From NCBI RefSeq assembly GCF_037154075.1, contig NZ_JBANRJ010000001.1, positions 552,001 to 616,000 of the forward strand: a stretch of 64,000 nt of DNA, in the 5' to 3' direction. Position numbers and translations under genes: made by a program. This document shows positions 45,790-54,466 of the stretch, one piece after another. Below the pieces are notes generated by a model that saw only the letters and a list, made by a program, of their open reading frames with translations, had not been told where the DNA came from and did no database searches. How positions within the stretch are numbered: the stretch's first letter is position 1; the number at the start of each line of letters is the position of its first letter. Source of the DNA: Sphingobium aromaticiconvertens. GTDB lineage: Bacteria > Pseudomonadota > Alphaproteobacteria > Sphingomonadales > Sphingomonadaceae.

Positions 45790-45844
45790 CCGGGAAAAAC
45801 CCGGTGACTATAATGATGTCCGGGGATGTCCGGGAATTTCCCGG
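45790..45844. promoter_or_regulatory. CCGGG palindromes and a 10-bp tandem repeat upstream of the sensor kinase
   Basis: Within 55 bp: a CCGGG-A5-CCCGG hairpin (45790-45804), an exact tandem repeat GATGTCCGGG (45815-45824 and 45825-45834) and a perfect palindrome CCGGGAA-T-TTCCCGG (45830-45844). It ends 40 bp before the kinase ATG. The 10-bp spacing equals about one helical turn, as at many response-regulator sites. The rest of 45603-45783 shows nothing. Confidence 0.6.
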
Positions 45845-45883
45845 CTATGTTCAGCCAAGCGTTTTTGCCAGAAGGGGATCGCA

Positions 45884-47514
45884 ATGGCTGTTCTTCCTTA
45901 TGCCCAATCAGCCAGCCTGCGCCGCTGGGGACGCCTTCCGCATGGCTCCGACTGGTCGATATTGCTATTATATGGCATCGGTTTCGCTCTGGCGCACTGG
46001 GTCGCCGCGGCCTGGGGCGGCGAAGGCTTCTACTCTGTCTGGTTTCCTGCGGCGGGCCTGCGGCGGGCCTGCGGCTGACGCTGTTTTGGTACGTCGGTTC
46101 CAGATTGACGCCTGCCACGGCGCTGGTCGAGGTTATCGTCAATATCCTTGATGGCGGCGTTCATATTGGATCACCTGATCTGATCCTGGAAATCATCGGC
46201 GTGATACGGCCCACATTTGCTTACGGGATCGCGGTGGCGTTCACCCGGTGGCTGTCGGGCGGTGTTCGCGCCAGCATATTATTGCCGCCCATGCCGTTTG
46301 GCCTTGCAACGATCGTCGCGCCTCTCCTCGCCGCAATCGCGGCCCTTTCGGAACTCCTGATCCGACCGGACATGATCGGTGTCACCGATGCTCGCAGCAT
46401 CATGCTCGCTCTGACGGCGTTCACGGTTGGCGATCTTCTGGGCGTGCTTGTGGTGGCGCCCCCGCTCCTATGGCTGATCGATGTGGCGACGGGTCGCACG
46501 GCGCTACCGCGCACCTTGCCTGCTTTGGCGGTAGTGGCTGAAGCCATGCTGGTACTGACGTGCGGCATGCTGTTCGCGGGTGTTCTACAGTGGCTGGGCT
46601 TCCGTCCACAGCCCATGCCGCTGGCACTGGCCGTCGCCTGGATCGGACTGCGGTTTGGGCGCAGTGCTGCGTGGGGGGCTATGATGGTGGTGGTCCTGCT
46701 ACTGCTGCCGCATACGGCGGGGGCGATCGGTACGATGGAGCGGTTGCAAATCCACCTCGGTCTCGCGACGGTTATGGTTGTCGGCTATCTGGCGGGCAGT
46801 TTCGCCGATGCGCAGACGCGCGCCCGCGCCGATCTGGCGCGGCGCGATCGGCTGCTGTTCCAGGCCGAGCGCCTCAAGACATTACGGGCCATGTCGGTGG
46901 CCGTGATTCATGAGATCAGCCAGCCGCTCTCGACCCTGGCGATTGAAGCCCGACACCTCCACGCAATAACCGGGGATGCCGATCCGGACATCGCCGCAAG
47001 CGCGGCCCTGATCGACCGCAAGGCTGAAGCGCTGTCCACATTGGTACGGCGGCTGCGCCGCTTTGGCGGCAGGACTGTCGATGAACCCACGCCATTGCCG
47101 CTGACTGTCCTGATTGACAGCGTCATATCGGTCGTTTCGTCCGAGGCGAAGGCAGCAGGAACAGCTTTGGTGTTACCGACGGTGAATCCCGACCTGGTTG
47201 TGATGGCGCAGGAAGTGGAACTGGTGCAGGCGCTGGTCAACCTGCTGCGTAATGCAATCCAGGCAAGCCATGGCGGACGCGTAACGCTGACCGTGTCGCA
47301 GGACGCGATGCAGGTGCGGCTGACCATATCGAACCCGGTAGCTCCTGACCGATTGCCGCAACCGGGAATGGGTGTGGGGACTCTGGTCGCCCGGGCAATT
47401 TTGGTGGCCCACGGCGGAACATTGACACGGGACACGGATGATCAGGGCATCGTGCATGCTCGACTGGCTCTGCCACGCATTGCGGAGGCGGCCATGACTG
47501 GAGACGATTTATGA
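45884..47514 (+). pseudogene. MASE1-type sensor histidine kinase, frame-shifted by an 11-bp duplication
   Basis: Reading from ATG 45884 (AAGGGGA upstream) gives MAVLPYAQSASLRRWGRLPH and a first MASE1 helix ending WFPAAGLR, then a stop at 46078. The rest continues in another frame: LRLTLFWYVG, more helices, then a DHp helix with HEISQPLSTLAIEARHL, an N box LLRNAIQAS and a G box GMGVGTLVARAI. The cause is visible: GCGGCGGGCCT occurs twice in tandem (46049-46059, 46060-46070). Deleting one copy gives an uninterrupted 539-residue kinase. The C-terminal half may still be made from an internal start, without its membrane sensor. Its stop overlaps the response-regulator gene by 4 bp. Confidence 0.85.
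46049..46070. repeat. Exact 11-bp tandem duplication inside the kinase gene
   Basis: GCGGCGGGCCT is present twice without spacer, followed by a partial third unit GCGGC. Eleven bases shift the frame by two. Such GC-rich direct repeats expand and contract by replication slippage, so reversion is plausible. Confidence 0.95.
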
Positions 47515-48095
47515 CGGACAGCCCTGCCGCGACTGTCTATGTCGTGGATGACGATCGCGATCTGGGGGGCAGCGTGGCCCGATTGCTGATCCGCAATGGC
47601 TATGCCGCCGAACCCTTTCTGGATCCTGCCCTGCTGCTTGATGTCTATACGCAGGCGCCCGCCCATTGCGTGATTACCGATGTGATGATGGGGGATCTGG
47701 ATGGCTTCGGCTTTGCCGATCAGTTGCGCGTGCTTGATACCGGCGTCGCGATCATCTTCATGACAGCGTGGCCGACCACCGCCAATGCGGTCGATTCCGT
47801 GCGGCACTATGGCGGTCTCGACTATCTTGAAAAGCCCTTGGACGAAGCGCGACTGCTCGCCGCCGTGGCCGAGGGCGTCGCCTGGTCGCTTGAGCGCCGA
47901 CACCAGCAGTCGCGGACCGCGGCCTTGACGCCCCGCGAACGACAGGTGTTTGATCTTCTGGTGCAGGGGTACAGCACCAAGATGATGGCGGGAGCGTTGA
48001 CGCTTAGTCCCAAAACTATCGAAGATCATCGTGCAGCCATAATGGCAAAAACGGGTGCAAACGGACTTGCCCAGTTGATAGCGCTCGCTGGATAG
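47511..48095 (+). CDS. FixJ/NarL-type response regulator
   Basis: A 194-residue regulator. Receiver domain: acidic DDD at residues 13-15, phospho-acceptor D57 (ITDVMM), T85 and K108 (EKPL). The C-terminal LuxR-type HTH runs from about 138 (LTPRERQVFDLLVQG) to 193 (SPKTIEDHRAAIMAKTG). Intact, though its partner kinase upstream is frame-shifted (4-bp overlap). It probably binds the repeats at 45790-45844 or targets elsewhere. A CCTGCAT/ATGCAGG hairpin follows the stop at 48096-48121. Confidence 0.93.
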   Translation: MTDSPAATVYVVDDDRDLGGSVARLLIRNGYAAEPFLDPALLLDVYTQAPAHCVITDVMMGDLDGFGFADQLRVLDTGVAIIFMTAWPTTANAVDSVRHYGGLDYLEKPLDEARLLAAVAEGVAWSLERRHQQSRTAALTPRERQVFDLLVQGYSTKMMAGALTLSPKTIEDHRAAIMAKTGANGLAQLIALAG

Positions 48096-48142
48096 CCTGC
48101 ATGCATGGCAGCTAATGCAGGCCCGGTTTAAGCGCTATGACG

Positions 48143-49660
48143 CTATTTGCCTTGGCGAACGACGAGGGATTTGCCGGTATATTTTTTGGGGCTCACATTC
48201 TGGATGGTCTGCATCTGCCTGCCGCTCGCGCTCATATAGGTGACTTCCACGGTAACCGGGGTCATGGATGTCAGTCCGAAATGGACGGGCGCGGCATTTT
48301 GTGAGTTATAGCCGTCGCCAGTCGATACTTGCCGGGTCGCCAGGATTTTCCCGGCCTTGTCATAGAGCCGCACTTCCGCACCCATTTTGGTGAAGCGGCC
48401 CTTTACGTCGAGCACCGTTACGCTCAGGCTTCGGCGCGCATCTGCATTGGGCAGGTCGTTGTGAAAAAGGAAGTGCCCGCCCTTGTCGGTGTAACCACGC
48501 ATGACCGACAGGTCGAGCGCCCCGTCAGCGTCATAATCCACCCATTGAACGCCATGGTCACCCACATTGAGTTTGGATTCCGGTGTCAGCACGTTCACGA
48601 AGCCTTTGCCGCCCTGATTATGGAACAGGCTATCCTTGGGGGTCTGCTGGTTACGCTCGCCGGTATAGGAGGTGACGAAGAGATCCAGATAGCCGTCATT
48701 ATCATAATCGCCCCATACCGCGCCGACCGCATGATTTTCGATGCCGACGCCCATCTCTTTGGCAACGTTGGAGAAGGTGCCGTCGCGATTGTTCCGGTAG
48801 AGAGCGTTATGCCCGTAATTGGGTACGAACAGGTCTAGATAGCCATCATTGTCATAGTCGCCCACAGCGCAGCCGACGCCCCCTTCTTCCTTGGTGCGCC
48901 CCGGATTATCGACGCCGGCCTGCGCTGCCACATCGACAAAAGCAGTCCCATCGTTGCGCCACAGGGAATCGGTAGCGCCCGACTGATTGGCAAGGAACAG
49001 ATCCAGGTCGCCATCGCGGTCATAGTCGAACCAGCAAGCGCCAACAGTCGGGCGCGGATCGGACAGGCTGGTGCCCGCAAAAACCTGCACAAACTTGCCC
49101 TGGTCGTTGCGAAACAGGGCATTGGGACCGATGCGGTTCGAGGCGTAAAGGTCCAGATCGCCGTCATTGTCATAGTCGAGCCAGCTCGTCTGACGAGCGG
49201 AACGTCCCGGAATTGTCAGGCCCAGTTCGGGGGCGACATTGGTGAATGTCCTGCCGCCCTCATTATGAAACACCAGGCTCAACTGGTCGGGCATGGTTGC
49301 CCCACCCAACAGGTCGACCCAGCCGTCGCCGTCATAATCTCCCCAGGCGACCCCCCGCATTTCCGGACCGGACGATGGCAAGCCAACCGCGGGGCCGATA
49401 TTCACGAACTTGCCCTTGTCGTTGCGATACAGGCGGATATCGCCCCCCTTCAAAGATACTGCCAGGTCGAGGTCGCCATCATTATCGAAATCGGCCCAGC
49501 TATTGGAAAGCGATCCGGCAATGGCGAAGTCGGCCTCCTGAATGGATGTGAAAGCGGGTTCCTTGGCGGTGCCTGCATCCTCAGCATGGCTGATGCCTGC
49601 TTGCAGAACGAGCAGGAGTGGCAGGGTGCGGGACAATGTCTTGGGCAATGAAGTCTTCAT
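48143..49660 (-). CDS. Secreted FG-GAP/VCBS-repeat CRTAC1-like protein with ASPIC/UnbV end
   Basis: A 505-residue exported protein with a signal peptide (ending GISHA-ED). It carries about seven repeats of the form WxDYDNDGDLDL (for example WADFDNDGDLDLAV, WVDYDADGALDL), the calcium-binding beta-propeller pattern of integrin-alpha/VCBS proteins, followed by a C-terminal ASPIC/UnbV-type domain (GRFTKMGAEVRLYDKAGK). Function unknown; such proteins often act at the cell surface with TonB systems. On the minus strand with the MHS transporter and FecR. Confidence 0.9.
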   Translation of the reverse strand: MKTSLPKTLSRTLPLLLVLQAGISHAEDAGTAKEPAFTSIQEADFAIAGSLSNSWADFDNDGDLDLAVSLKGGDIRLYRNDKGKFVNIGPAVGLPSSGPEMRGVAWGDYDGDGWVDLLGGATMPDQLSLVFHNEGGRTFTNVAPELGLTIPGRSARQTSWLDYDNDGDLDLYASNRIGPNALFRNDQGKFVQVFAGTSLSDPRPTVGACWFDYDRDGDLDLFLANQSGATDSLWRNDGTAFVDVAAQAGVDNPGRTKEEGGVGCAVGDYDNDGYLDLFVPNYGHNALYRNNRDGTFSNVAKEMGVGIENHAVGAVWGDYDNDGYLDLFVTSYTGERNQQTPKDSLFHNQGGKGFVNVLTPESKLNVGDHGVQWVDYDADGALDLSVMRGYTDKGGHFLFHNDLPNADARRSLSVTVLDVKGRFTKMGAEVRLYDKAGKILATRQVSTGDGYNSQNAAPVHFGLTSMTPVTVEVTYMSASGRQMQTIQNVSPKKYTGKSLVVRQGK

Positions 49661-49679
49661 GGTGGCTCCCCTGGGTCGA

Positions 49680-50999
49680 TCAGATACGGCTGGTGGTGCG
49701 TGTGTCAGGCATGCGGATATAGACGATGAGCGAAACGGCGATCATGGCGGTAACGTACCAGTAAAAACCGCCTTCCAGATCTTGTGCTTTCAGCCACAGG
49801 GCAACGAACTCGGCGGTGCCGCCGAACAGCGTATTGGCCAGGGCATAAGGCAGGGCGACGCCCAGCGCGCGGATATGGGCGGGGAACAGTTCTGCCTTCA
49901 CGACCGCGTTGATCGACGTATAGCCGGTAACGATGACCAGCCCCGACAATACGAGCAGAAACGCGCCGAAGGAGGATGTAACCGTTTCAAGCCGGGTGAA
50001 GATCGCCGTCGTAAACAACACGCCACCGATCCCGAAGGCCAGCAGGAGCGGCTTGCGTCCGACGCGGTCGGAAAGCCAGCCTGCCAAGGGCTGAAGCAGC
50101 ATATAGATGAACAGCGCCGAGGCCATGATTGCGGTCGCCGTCTGACGTCCGAAGCCGGCGCTGTTGACCAGGAATTTCTGCATGTAGGTGCTGTAGGCGT
50201 AGAAGGCGAGCGTACCGCCTGCGGTCAGCGCCATAACCAGAAGTACCTCGCGCGGATGCCGCCGGATCAGCATCCATCCGCCCGAACGGGGCTTGCCGGC
50301 ATCCGCCGCGCTTTCTTCGAACTGCTCTGTCTCTCGCAACCCGCGGCGCAGATAATAGACGCCGACCGCCATCAGCCCACCCACCGCAAAGGGAATACGC
50401 CATCCCCAGCTTTCCAGTTGCTGCTCGGTCAACAGTAACTGGAGGAGAAGCAGCACGCACAGCGCCAGCAACTGACCGGCGATCAGCGTCACATATTGAA
50501 AGCTGGAGAAAAAGCCGCGTTGACCATCCTGCGCCATTTCCGAAAGATAGGTGGCGCTGGCGCCATATTCGCCGCCCACCGACAGGCCCTGCATCAGCCG
50601 TGCGAGCAACAGGAGCAGGGGTGCAGCCATGCCGATGGAGCCATAGCCGGGGATGCAGGCAATCATCAGCGAACCGCCGCCCATCAGCATGACCGATACG
50701 GTCAGGCCCGCTTTGCGCCCCTTGCGATCGGCATACGTTCCCATCATCCATGCGCCCAGGGGACGCATGAGAAATCCGACGGCAAAGATCGCTGCCGTGT
50801 TCAGCAGTTGTGCGGTGCTGTCGTCCGATGGGAAAAAGACGGGCGCGAAGTAGAGGGTGAAGGCCGAATAGACGTACCAGTCATACCATTCGATCAGATT
50901 TCCGATCGATCCTCCCAGGATGGAGCGAAGGCGGTCCTTGCTTGAAATCGGGGCCTTGCTTGAAATGGGCGCAGGAGGACGAAGAGGTACATGTTCCAT
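49680..50999 (-). CDS. MHS-family major facilitator (metabolite:H+ symporter, KgtP-like)
   Basis: A 439-residue 12-helix transporter. GGSIGNLIEWYDWYVYSAF (first helix), GTYADRKGRKAGLTVSVMLM (loop 2-3) and LSVGGEYGASATYLSEMA are the signature of the metabolite:H+ symporter family for alpha-ketoglutarate, citrate and related acids. The N-terminus contains the direct repeat APISSK-APISSK, from an imperfect 18-bp tandem DNA duplication (50937-50972). Same strand as FecR; 63 bp apart. Confidence 0.93.
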   Translation of the reverse strand: MEHVPLRPPAPISSKAPISSKDRLRSILGGSIGNLIEWYDWYVYSAFTLYFAPVFFPSDDSTAQLLNTAAIFAVGFLMRPLGAWMMGTYADRKGRKAGLTVSVMLMGGGSLMIACIPGYGSIGMAAPLLLLLARLMQGLSVGGEYGASATYLSEMAQDGQRGFFSSFQYVTLIAGQLLALCVLLLLQLLLTEQQLESWGWRIPFAVGGLMAVGVYYLRRGLRETEQFEESAADAGKPRSGGWMLIRRHPREVLLVMALTAGGTLAFYAYSTYMQKFLVNSAGFGRQTATAIMASALFIYMLLQPLAGWLSDRVGRKPLLLAFGIGGVLFTTAIFTRLETVTSSFGAFLLVLSGLVIVTGYTSINAVVKAELFPAHIRALGVALPYALANTLFGGTAEFVALWLKAQDLEGGFYWYVTAMIAVSLIVYIRMPDTRTTSRI

Positions 51000-51062
51000 G
51001 GATGCTGAAACGGACAGCTTTCAACACTCTGCTACCGAAGCAAAGCTTTTCCCTTTTTCACC

Positions 51063-52127
51063 CTATTCGGCAGCAACCAGAATGACGGAATCGTCGTTGC
51101 CCGCGACAGCGCGAAGCCCGAAGCCCCGTTCCAGCGCCAGCACGAAATCATCGGATCTGTTGCTGTGGAAGGTTCCGCCTATGCGCATGCTGGCGATCGC
51201 GGGATCGCCGATGACCAGCGGTGTGGCGCGATAGCGGTTAAACTCTGCCACGGCCTGCTCCAGCGTATCGCCGTCGAACTCGATCATGCCGTTCTGCCAG
51301 GCGATGCGCTGTTTCAATTTGTCGCTGGCCAGTGGCGTAACCGCTATACTGCCGCTGCGCACGGCGGCGCTCTTGCCCGCGCCGATCCGGTGTTCGGGCG
51401 ATCCGCCATTTTTCACCGCGACCACGCCCTCTATAACGGTCAATTCCGTCAGTTCAGGGCGTAACCGGACATTGAACGTCGTGCCGACTGCACGAACCTG
51501 CGTACCGTCAGCATCCACGATGAACGGCCTGATCCGGTCGTGCGCGACATCAAATCGCGCCTCCCCCTTCAGCAGTTTGATCGATCGGATGTTTTCCCTA
51601 AGCGCGACCTCGATCGAACTGTCGGTATTGAGATGAGCGACAGATCCGTCAGCAAGGCGCACGGCACGCGTTTCACCCAAGGCCGTGCGATAGTGATCCA
51701 CTGTCCCGATCAGGCGCAGGGTCACAGTACCCGCGACACCAACCACTGCGGCGGCAACCGCCATGCCCAGCCATGCCCTGCGGTTTATCGGCGAGGCCCG
51801 GTGAATAAAGGGATTGTGCGGGCCATCAGCAGAGGGGTCATCAGCAGAGACAGGGGCTGCAAATCCATCAACGCGAGACGGCACAACAATCGGGTCGTCA
51901 GGCAACTCGCTTAATCGTTCAGCAAGCTCCCATCCCGCTTCCGCCTTGGCAAAGGCAAATCCATGCATGGGGTCGATCGCGACCCATGCATAGGCTGCGT
52001 CCCAGTCGGCCTGGGCGTCGCTTGCGCGCGCTTTAAGAAACAGACGGGCTGCTTCGGCTTCGATGGCCTGAATTTCCTCCGCGCTTTTGTAGCGACCACC
52101 CAAATCCGGAACCCTCGAACTGCCCAA
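51063..52127 (-). CDS. FecR-family anti-sigma factor
   Basis: About 354 residues. An N-terminal helical sigma-binding domain with DWDAAYAWVAIDPMHGFAFA (DUF4880), a single transmembrane helix near residues 117-139 (RAWLGMAVAAAVVGVAGT), and a periplasmic FecR domain (LADGSVAHLNTDSSIEV, GTTFNVRLR, VIEGVV) ending with an STN-type C-terminal domain. It transmits TonB-receptor occupancy to an ECF sigma factor. The 5' end overlaps the broken sigma gene; the start (TTG 52127) is uncertain because the TTG reading begins inside sigma coding sequence. Confidence 0.9.
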   Translation of the reverse strand: MGSSRVPDLGGRYKSAEEIQAIEAEAARLFLKARASDAQADWDAAYAWVAIDPMHGFAFAKAEAGWELAERLSELPDDPIVVPSRVDGFAAPVSADDPSADGPHNPFIHRASPINRRAWLGMAVAAAVVGVAGTVTLRLIGTVDHYRTALGETRAVRLADGSVAHLNTDSSIEVALRENIRSIKLLKGEARFDVAHDRIRPFIVDADGTQVRAVGTTFNVRLRPELTELTVIEGVVAVKNGGSPEHRIGAGKSAAVRSGSIAVTPLASDKLKQRIAWQNGMIEFDGDTLEQAVAEFNRYRATPLVIGDPAIASMRIGGTFHSNRSDDFVLALERGFGLRAVAGNDDSVILVAAE

Positions 52128-52299
52128 TGGCGTGCATTATCTTTACCGCTGCGCGCGTCAAATGCTTGTCCACTGTAAAAACGGACAAATCCATCTCTTC
52201 TGCTATCTCCTTCACCGATTTACCGTGAACGCGGCGCTGAATAAAGGCTCGGCGACATTGTGGCGGCAGGGTTTCCAATATCGCCTGGAGATGCCTTAG
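52033..52299 (-). pseudogene. ECF sigma factor, C-terminal fragment (region 4) beyond the IS
   Basis: Encodes LRHLQAILETLPPQCRRAFI and then VHGKSVKEIAEEMDLSVFTV, followed by DKHLTRAAVKIMHAIG: a complete sigma-70 region 4 helix-turn-helix with no region 2 before it on this side of the element. Joined in frame to the fragment at 53946-54270 once the IS and one target copy are removed. It still includes the overlap with the FecR gene. Confidence 0.92.
52296..52299. repeat. Target-site duplication, left copy
   Basis: TTAG here versus TTAA at 53946-53949 on the plus strand: an imperfect 4-bp duplication (three of four identical) flanking the IS. The one-base difference changes a Leu codon synonymously (CTA/TTA), so it may be later drift. 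Confidence 0.6.
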
Positions 52300-53945
52300 C
52301 CCGCCTTATTCACCAAAAGTGTCCTGAAGGGTTGGCGGGAGTGGCGTAAGCCTCTGATCTGAATTAGGAACTGGGTGTCTAAGCCGAACCTGCCGCAGGG
52401 CAGAAAATGCCACGGGCCACACCCGCCATGAACGATGATATCGCAAGCTCATTTGGATTCCCAGCAGTCGGCCGCAAGAAAATCACAGCTGCGTTCGACG
52501 GTGGCCGGCTTACCTCGGATGGCGGTGTTCTACTGCTTGCACAGGCCGAGCGCGCGATGGGGATTTGCCAGCGCCTGGCGGCTTGTATTGCCGATCCGCG
52601 CGATCCAGCGCGGGTGATCCATCGCCTGGATGACATTCTGCGTGCCCGTGTGTTCGCGATTGCGTGCGGCTATGAGGATGCCGATGATCTCGATGCTCTG
52701 CGCGACGATCCAGGCTTCCGCCTGGCGCTCGGCAAGCTGCCGGAATCGGGCGCGGGGCTGGCCAGCCAACCGACGATGAGCCGGTGGGAAAATGCACCGA
52801 CTACGCGCGAACTGGCCAGCATGATGGCCGCGATGATCGACATCTACTGCGCCAGCTATCCCGCCCCTCCGACAGCGGTCACGCTGGATATCGACGACAC
52901 GTGCGACGTCGTGCATGGCTATCAACAGCTCTCGTTCTGGAACGGGCATCATGGGGAGCGCTGCTTCCTACCGATCCATATCTACGACACCGCGACCGGC
53001 AGGCCGGTGGCCATGCTGCTGCGCACAGGCAAGACGCCTTCTGGAAAGGAGGCGGCGGGGCACATCCGACGCCTGGTGCGTCACCTGCGCCGTAATTGGC
53101 CCGATACCCACATCACTATCCGCGGCGACGGGCACTATGGTCGACCCGAGGTCATGGCCTACTGCGATGCGGCCCGCGTCGATTACGTGTTCGGCCTGCC
53201 CACCAATTCAGCGCTGCGCGCCGATCCCGCCATTGTTGCGGTCGCCGATGCCTGCGCGGTCAAGCGCGCCCAGCGTCAGTGTCCCGTCCTGCGCAACTAT
53301 GCCGAGACCCGCTATGGGGCAAAGACCTGGAAGTGCCAGCGTCGCGTCGTTGCACGGATCGAGGCCAGCACGCTGGGCATGGACATCCGCTATGTCGTCA
53401 CCTCGTTGGCAACAGGATCGGCCGAGCACATCTACGACACGCTCTACTGCGCGCGTGGTCAGGCCGAGAACCTGATCAAGCGCCACAAGTCCCAGCTCGC
53501 CAGCGACCGAACCTCGTGCCGCTCGGCCAATGCCAATCAGATGCGCCTGATACTGCACACTGCCGCATACTGGCTGCTATGGCGCATCCAGCAGGCGATG
53601 CCCAGGACCGCTGCTCTGGCAAGCGCGGAGTTTACCACCTTGCGCCTGCGGCTGCTCAAGGTCGCTGCGCGCGTCGTAGAAAGTGCTAGCCGCATCCGCA
53701 TTGCCTTCGCTTCCGCCTGTCCGGATGCCGACCTGTTCCGCGCCCTCGTTCTCCGGCTGAAGCCTGCGCCGACGTAGCCCATGCGGCAGCGCCGCAGAAC
53801 TCCGAGCCCAGCCCTTCAACCCGAAAAGCCCATCAATCCGAATGCGGTGAAACAAACGCCAGCGATGCCGGTCGTCCGCGCAATACAGCCAGCCGCAGCA
53901 AATGCCCAGAGCGGGCCCGAAACCGAGCGTCGTGAATAAGAGAGG
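52300..53945. mobile_element. IS1380-family insertion sequence, 1646 bp, interrupting the ECF sigma gene
   Basis: Bounded by 14-bp imperfect inverted repeats (52300-52313 CCCGCCTTATTCAC and 53932-53945, complement CCTCTCTTATTCAC; 11 of 14 match), both starting CC as IS1380 elements do. It carries one intact transposase gene on the plus strand, opposite to the sigma gene. Length is typical of the family. Confidence 0.9.
52428..53777 (+). CDS. IS1380-family DDE transposase
   Basis: About 449 residues from ATG 52428, or 456 from ATG 52407. GGRLTSDGGVLLLAQAERAMG near the N-terminus and the DDE triad elements TLDIDDTCD, IRGDGHYGRPEVM and CARGQAENLIKRHK are those of IS1380 transposases. No frameshift or internal stop, so the element may still be active. 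Confidence 0.93.
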   Translation: MNDDIASSFGFPAVGRKKITAAFDGGRLTSDGGVLLLAQAERAMGICQRLAACIADPRDPARVIHRLDDILRARVFAIACGYEDADDLDALRDDPGFRLALGKLPESGAGLASQPTMSRWENAPTTRELASMMAAMIDIYCASYPAPPTAVTLDIDDTCDVVHGYQQLSFWNGHHGERCFLPIHIYDTATGRPVAMLLRTGKTPSGKEAAGHIRRLVRHLRRNWPDTHITIRGDGHYGRPEVMAYCDAARVDYVFGLPTNSALRADPAIVAVADACAVKRAQRQCPVLRNYAETRYGAKTWKCQRRVVARIEASTLGMDIRYVVTSLATGSAEHIYDTLYCARGQAENLIKRHKSQLASDRTSCRSANANQMRLILHTAAYWLLWRIQQAMPRTAALASAEFTTLRLRLLKVAARVVESASRIRIAFASACPDADLFRALVLRLKPAPT

Positions 53946-54270
53946 TTAACTCGTCGCGGGCATGCAGCGTGGCTTCGGTCGAATGATCGGCATGAAGCAC
54001 ATCCAGTTCCGCAACCAGTTCAAGGGAAACGACTTTTTCGCGTCTGGCCTCATCTATCAACAGGTTTCGCGCGATCTGGAACAGATAGGCTTTGCCGGAA
54101 GTGGTTCGTGTCACGTCGCCATTGGCGTAGGCGCGGGTCATGCATTCGGCGACCAGATCGTCCACGTCGCAAGGCCGGTTTACGATCCGGCGCAGACGCG
54201 CCCTCAACGCACCTTCATGCGGCAGGATCGCGATCTTGAACCAATCCAGTCGTACCCTGATCGATTCCAT
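53946..54270 (-). pseudogene. ECF sigma factor, N-terminal fragment (region 2) before the IS
   Basis: From ATG 54270 (AGGGGAA upstream) this encodes MESIRVRLDWFKIAILPHEG, the region 2 elements DVDDLVAECMTRAYAN and YLFQIARNLLIDEARREK, and stops making sense after STEATLHARDEL where the IS begins. Read-through into the element adds an unrelated tail. The intact gene would be 195 residues (325 + 263 nt), FecI-like. Promoter must lie in the 196-bp gap to the divergent TonB receptor. Confidence 0.92.
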
Positions 54271-54466
54271 GCAATTCCCCTTTTTAACCTGGCTTGATCC
54301 CTTCGCGACATTTGATTTTGGCGCACTCGCCGCCATGGCCGGATCGAGAGCGAAGTACCGCGCATGTTGCTGCAACAAAAATGAGATATTTTAATCCATC
54401 GCTAGCAGAAACGTAGAGTCCCCTCGTTTCCACCATCAGAACATTCGAAAATTTCAAGGGGGCTTC

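Noticed and set aside
45826..46078. N-terminal extension of the kinase in the downstream frame
   Set aside because: The residues before LRLTLFWYVG in that frame are not MASE1-like; the true N-terminus is in the other frame from 45884.
52300..53945. Composite transposon or integron
   Set aside because: Only one transposase and one pair of ends; no cargo gene.
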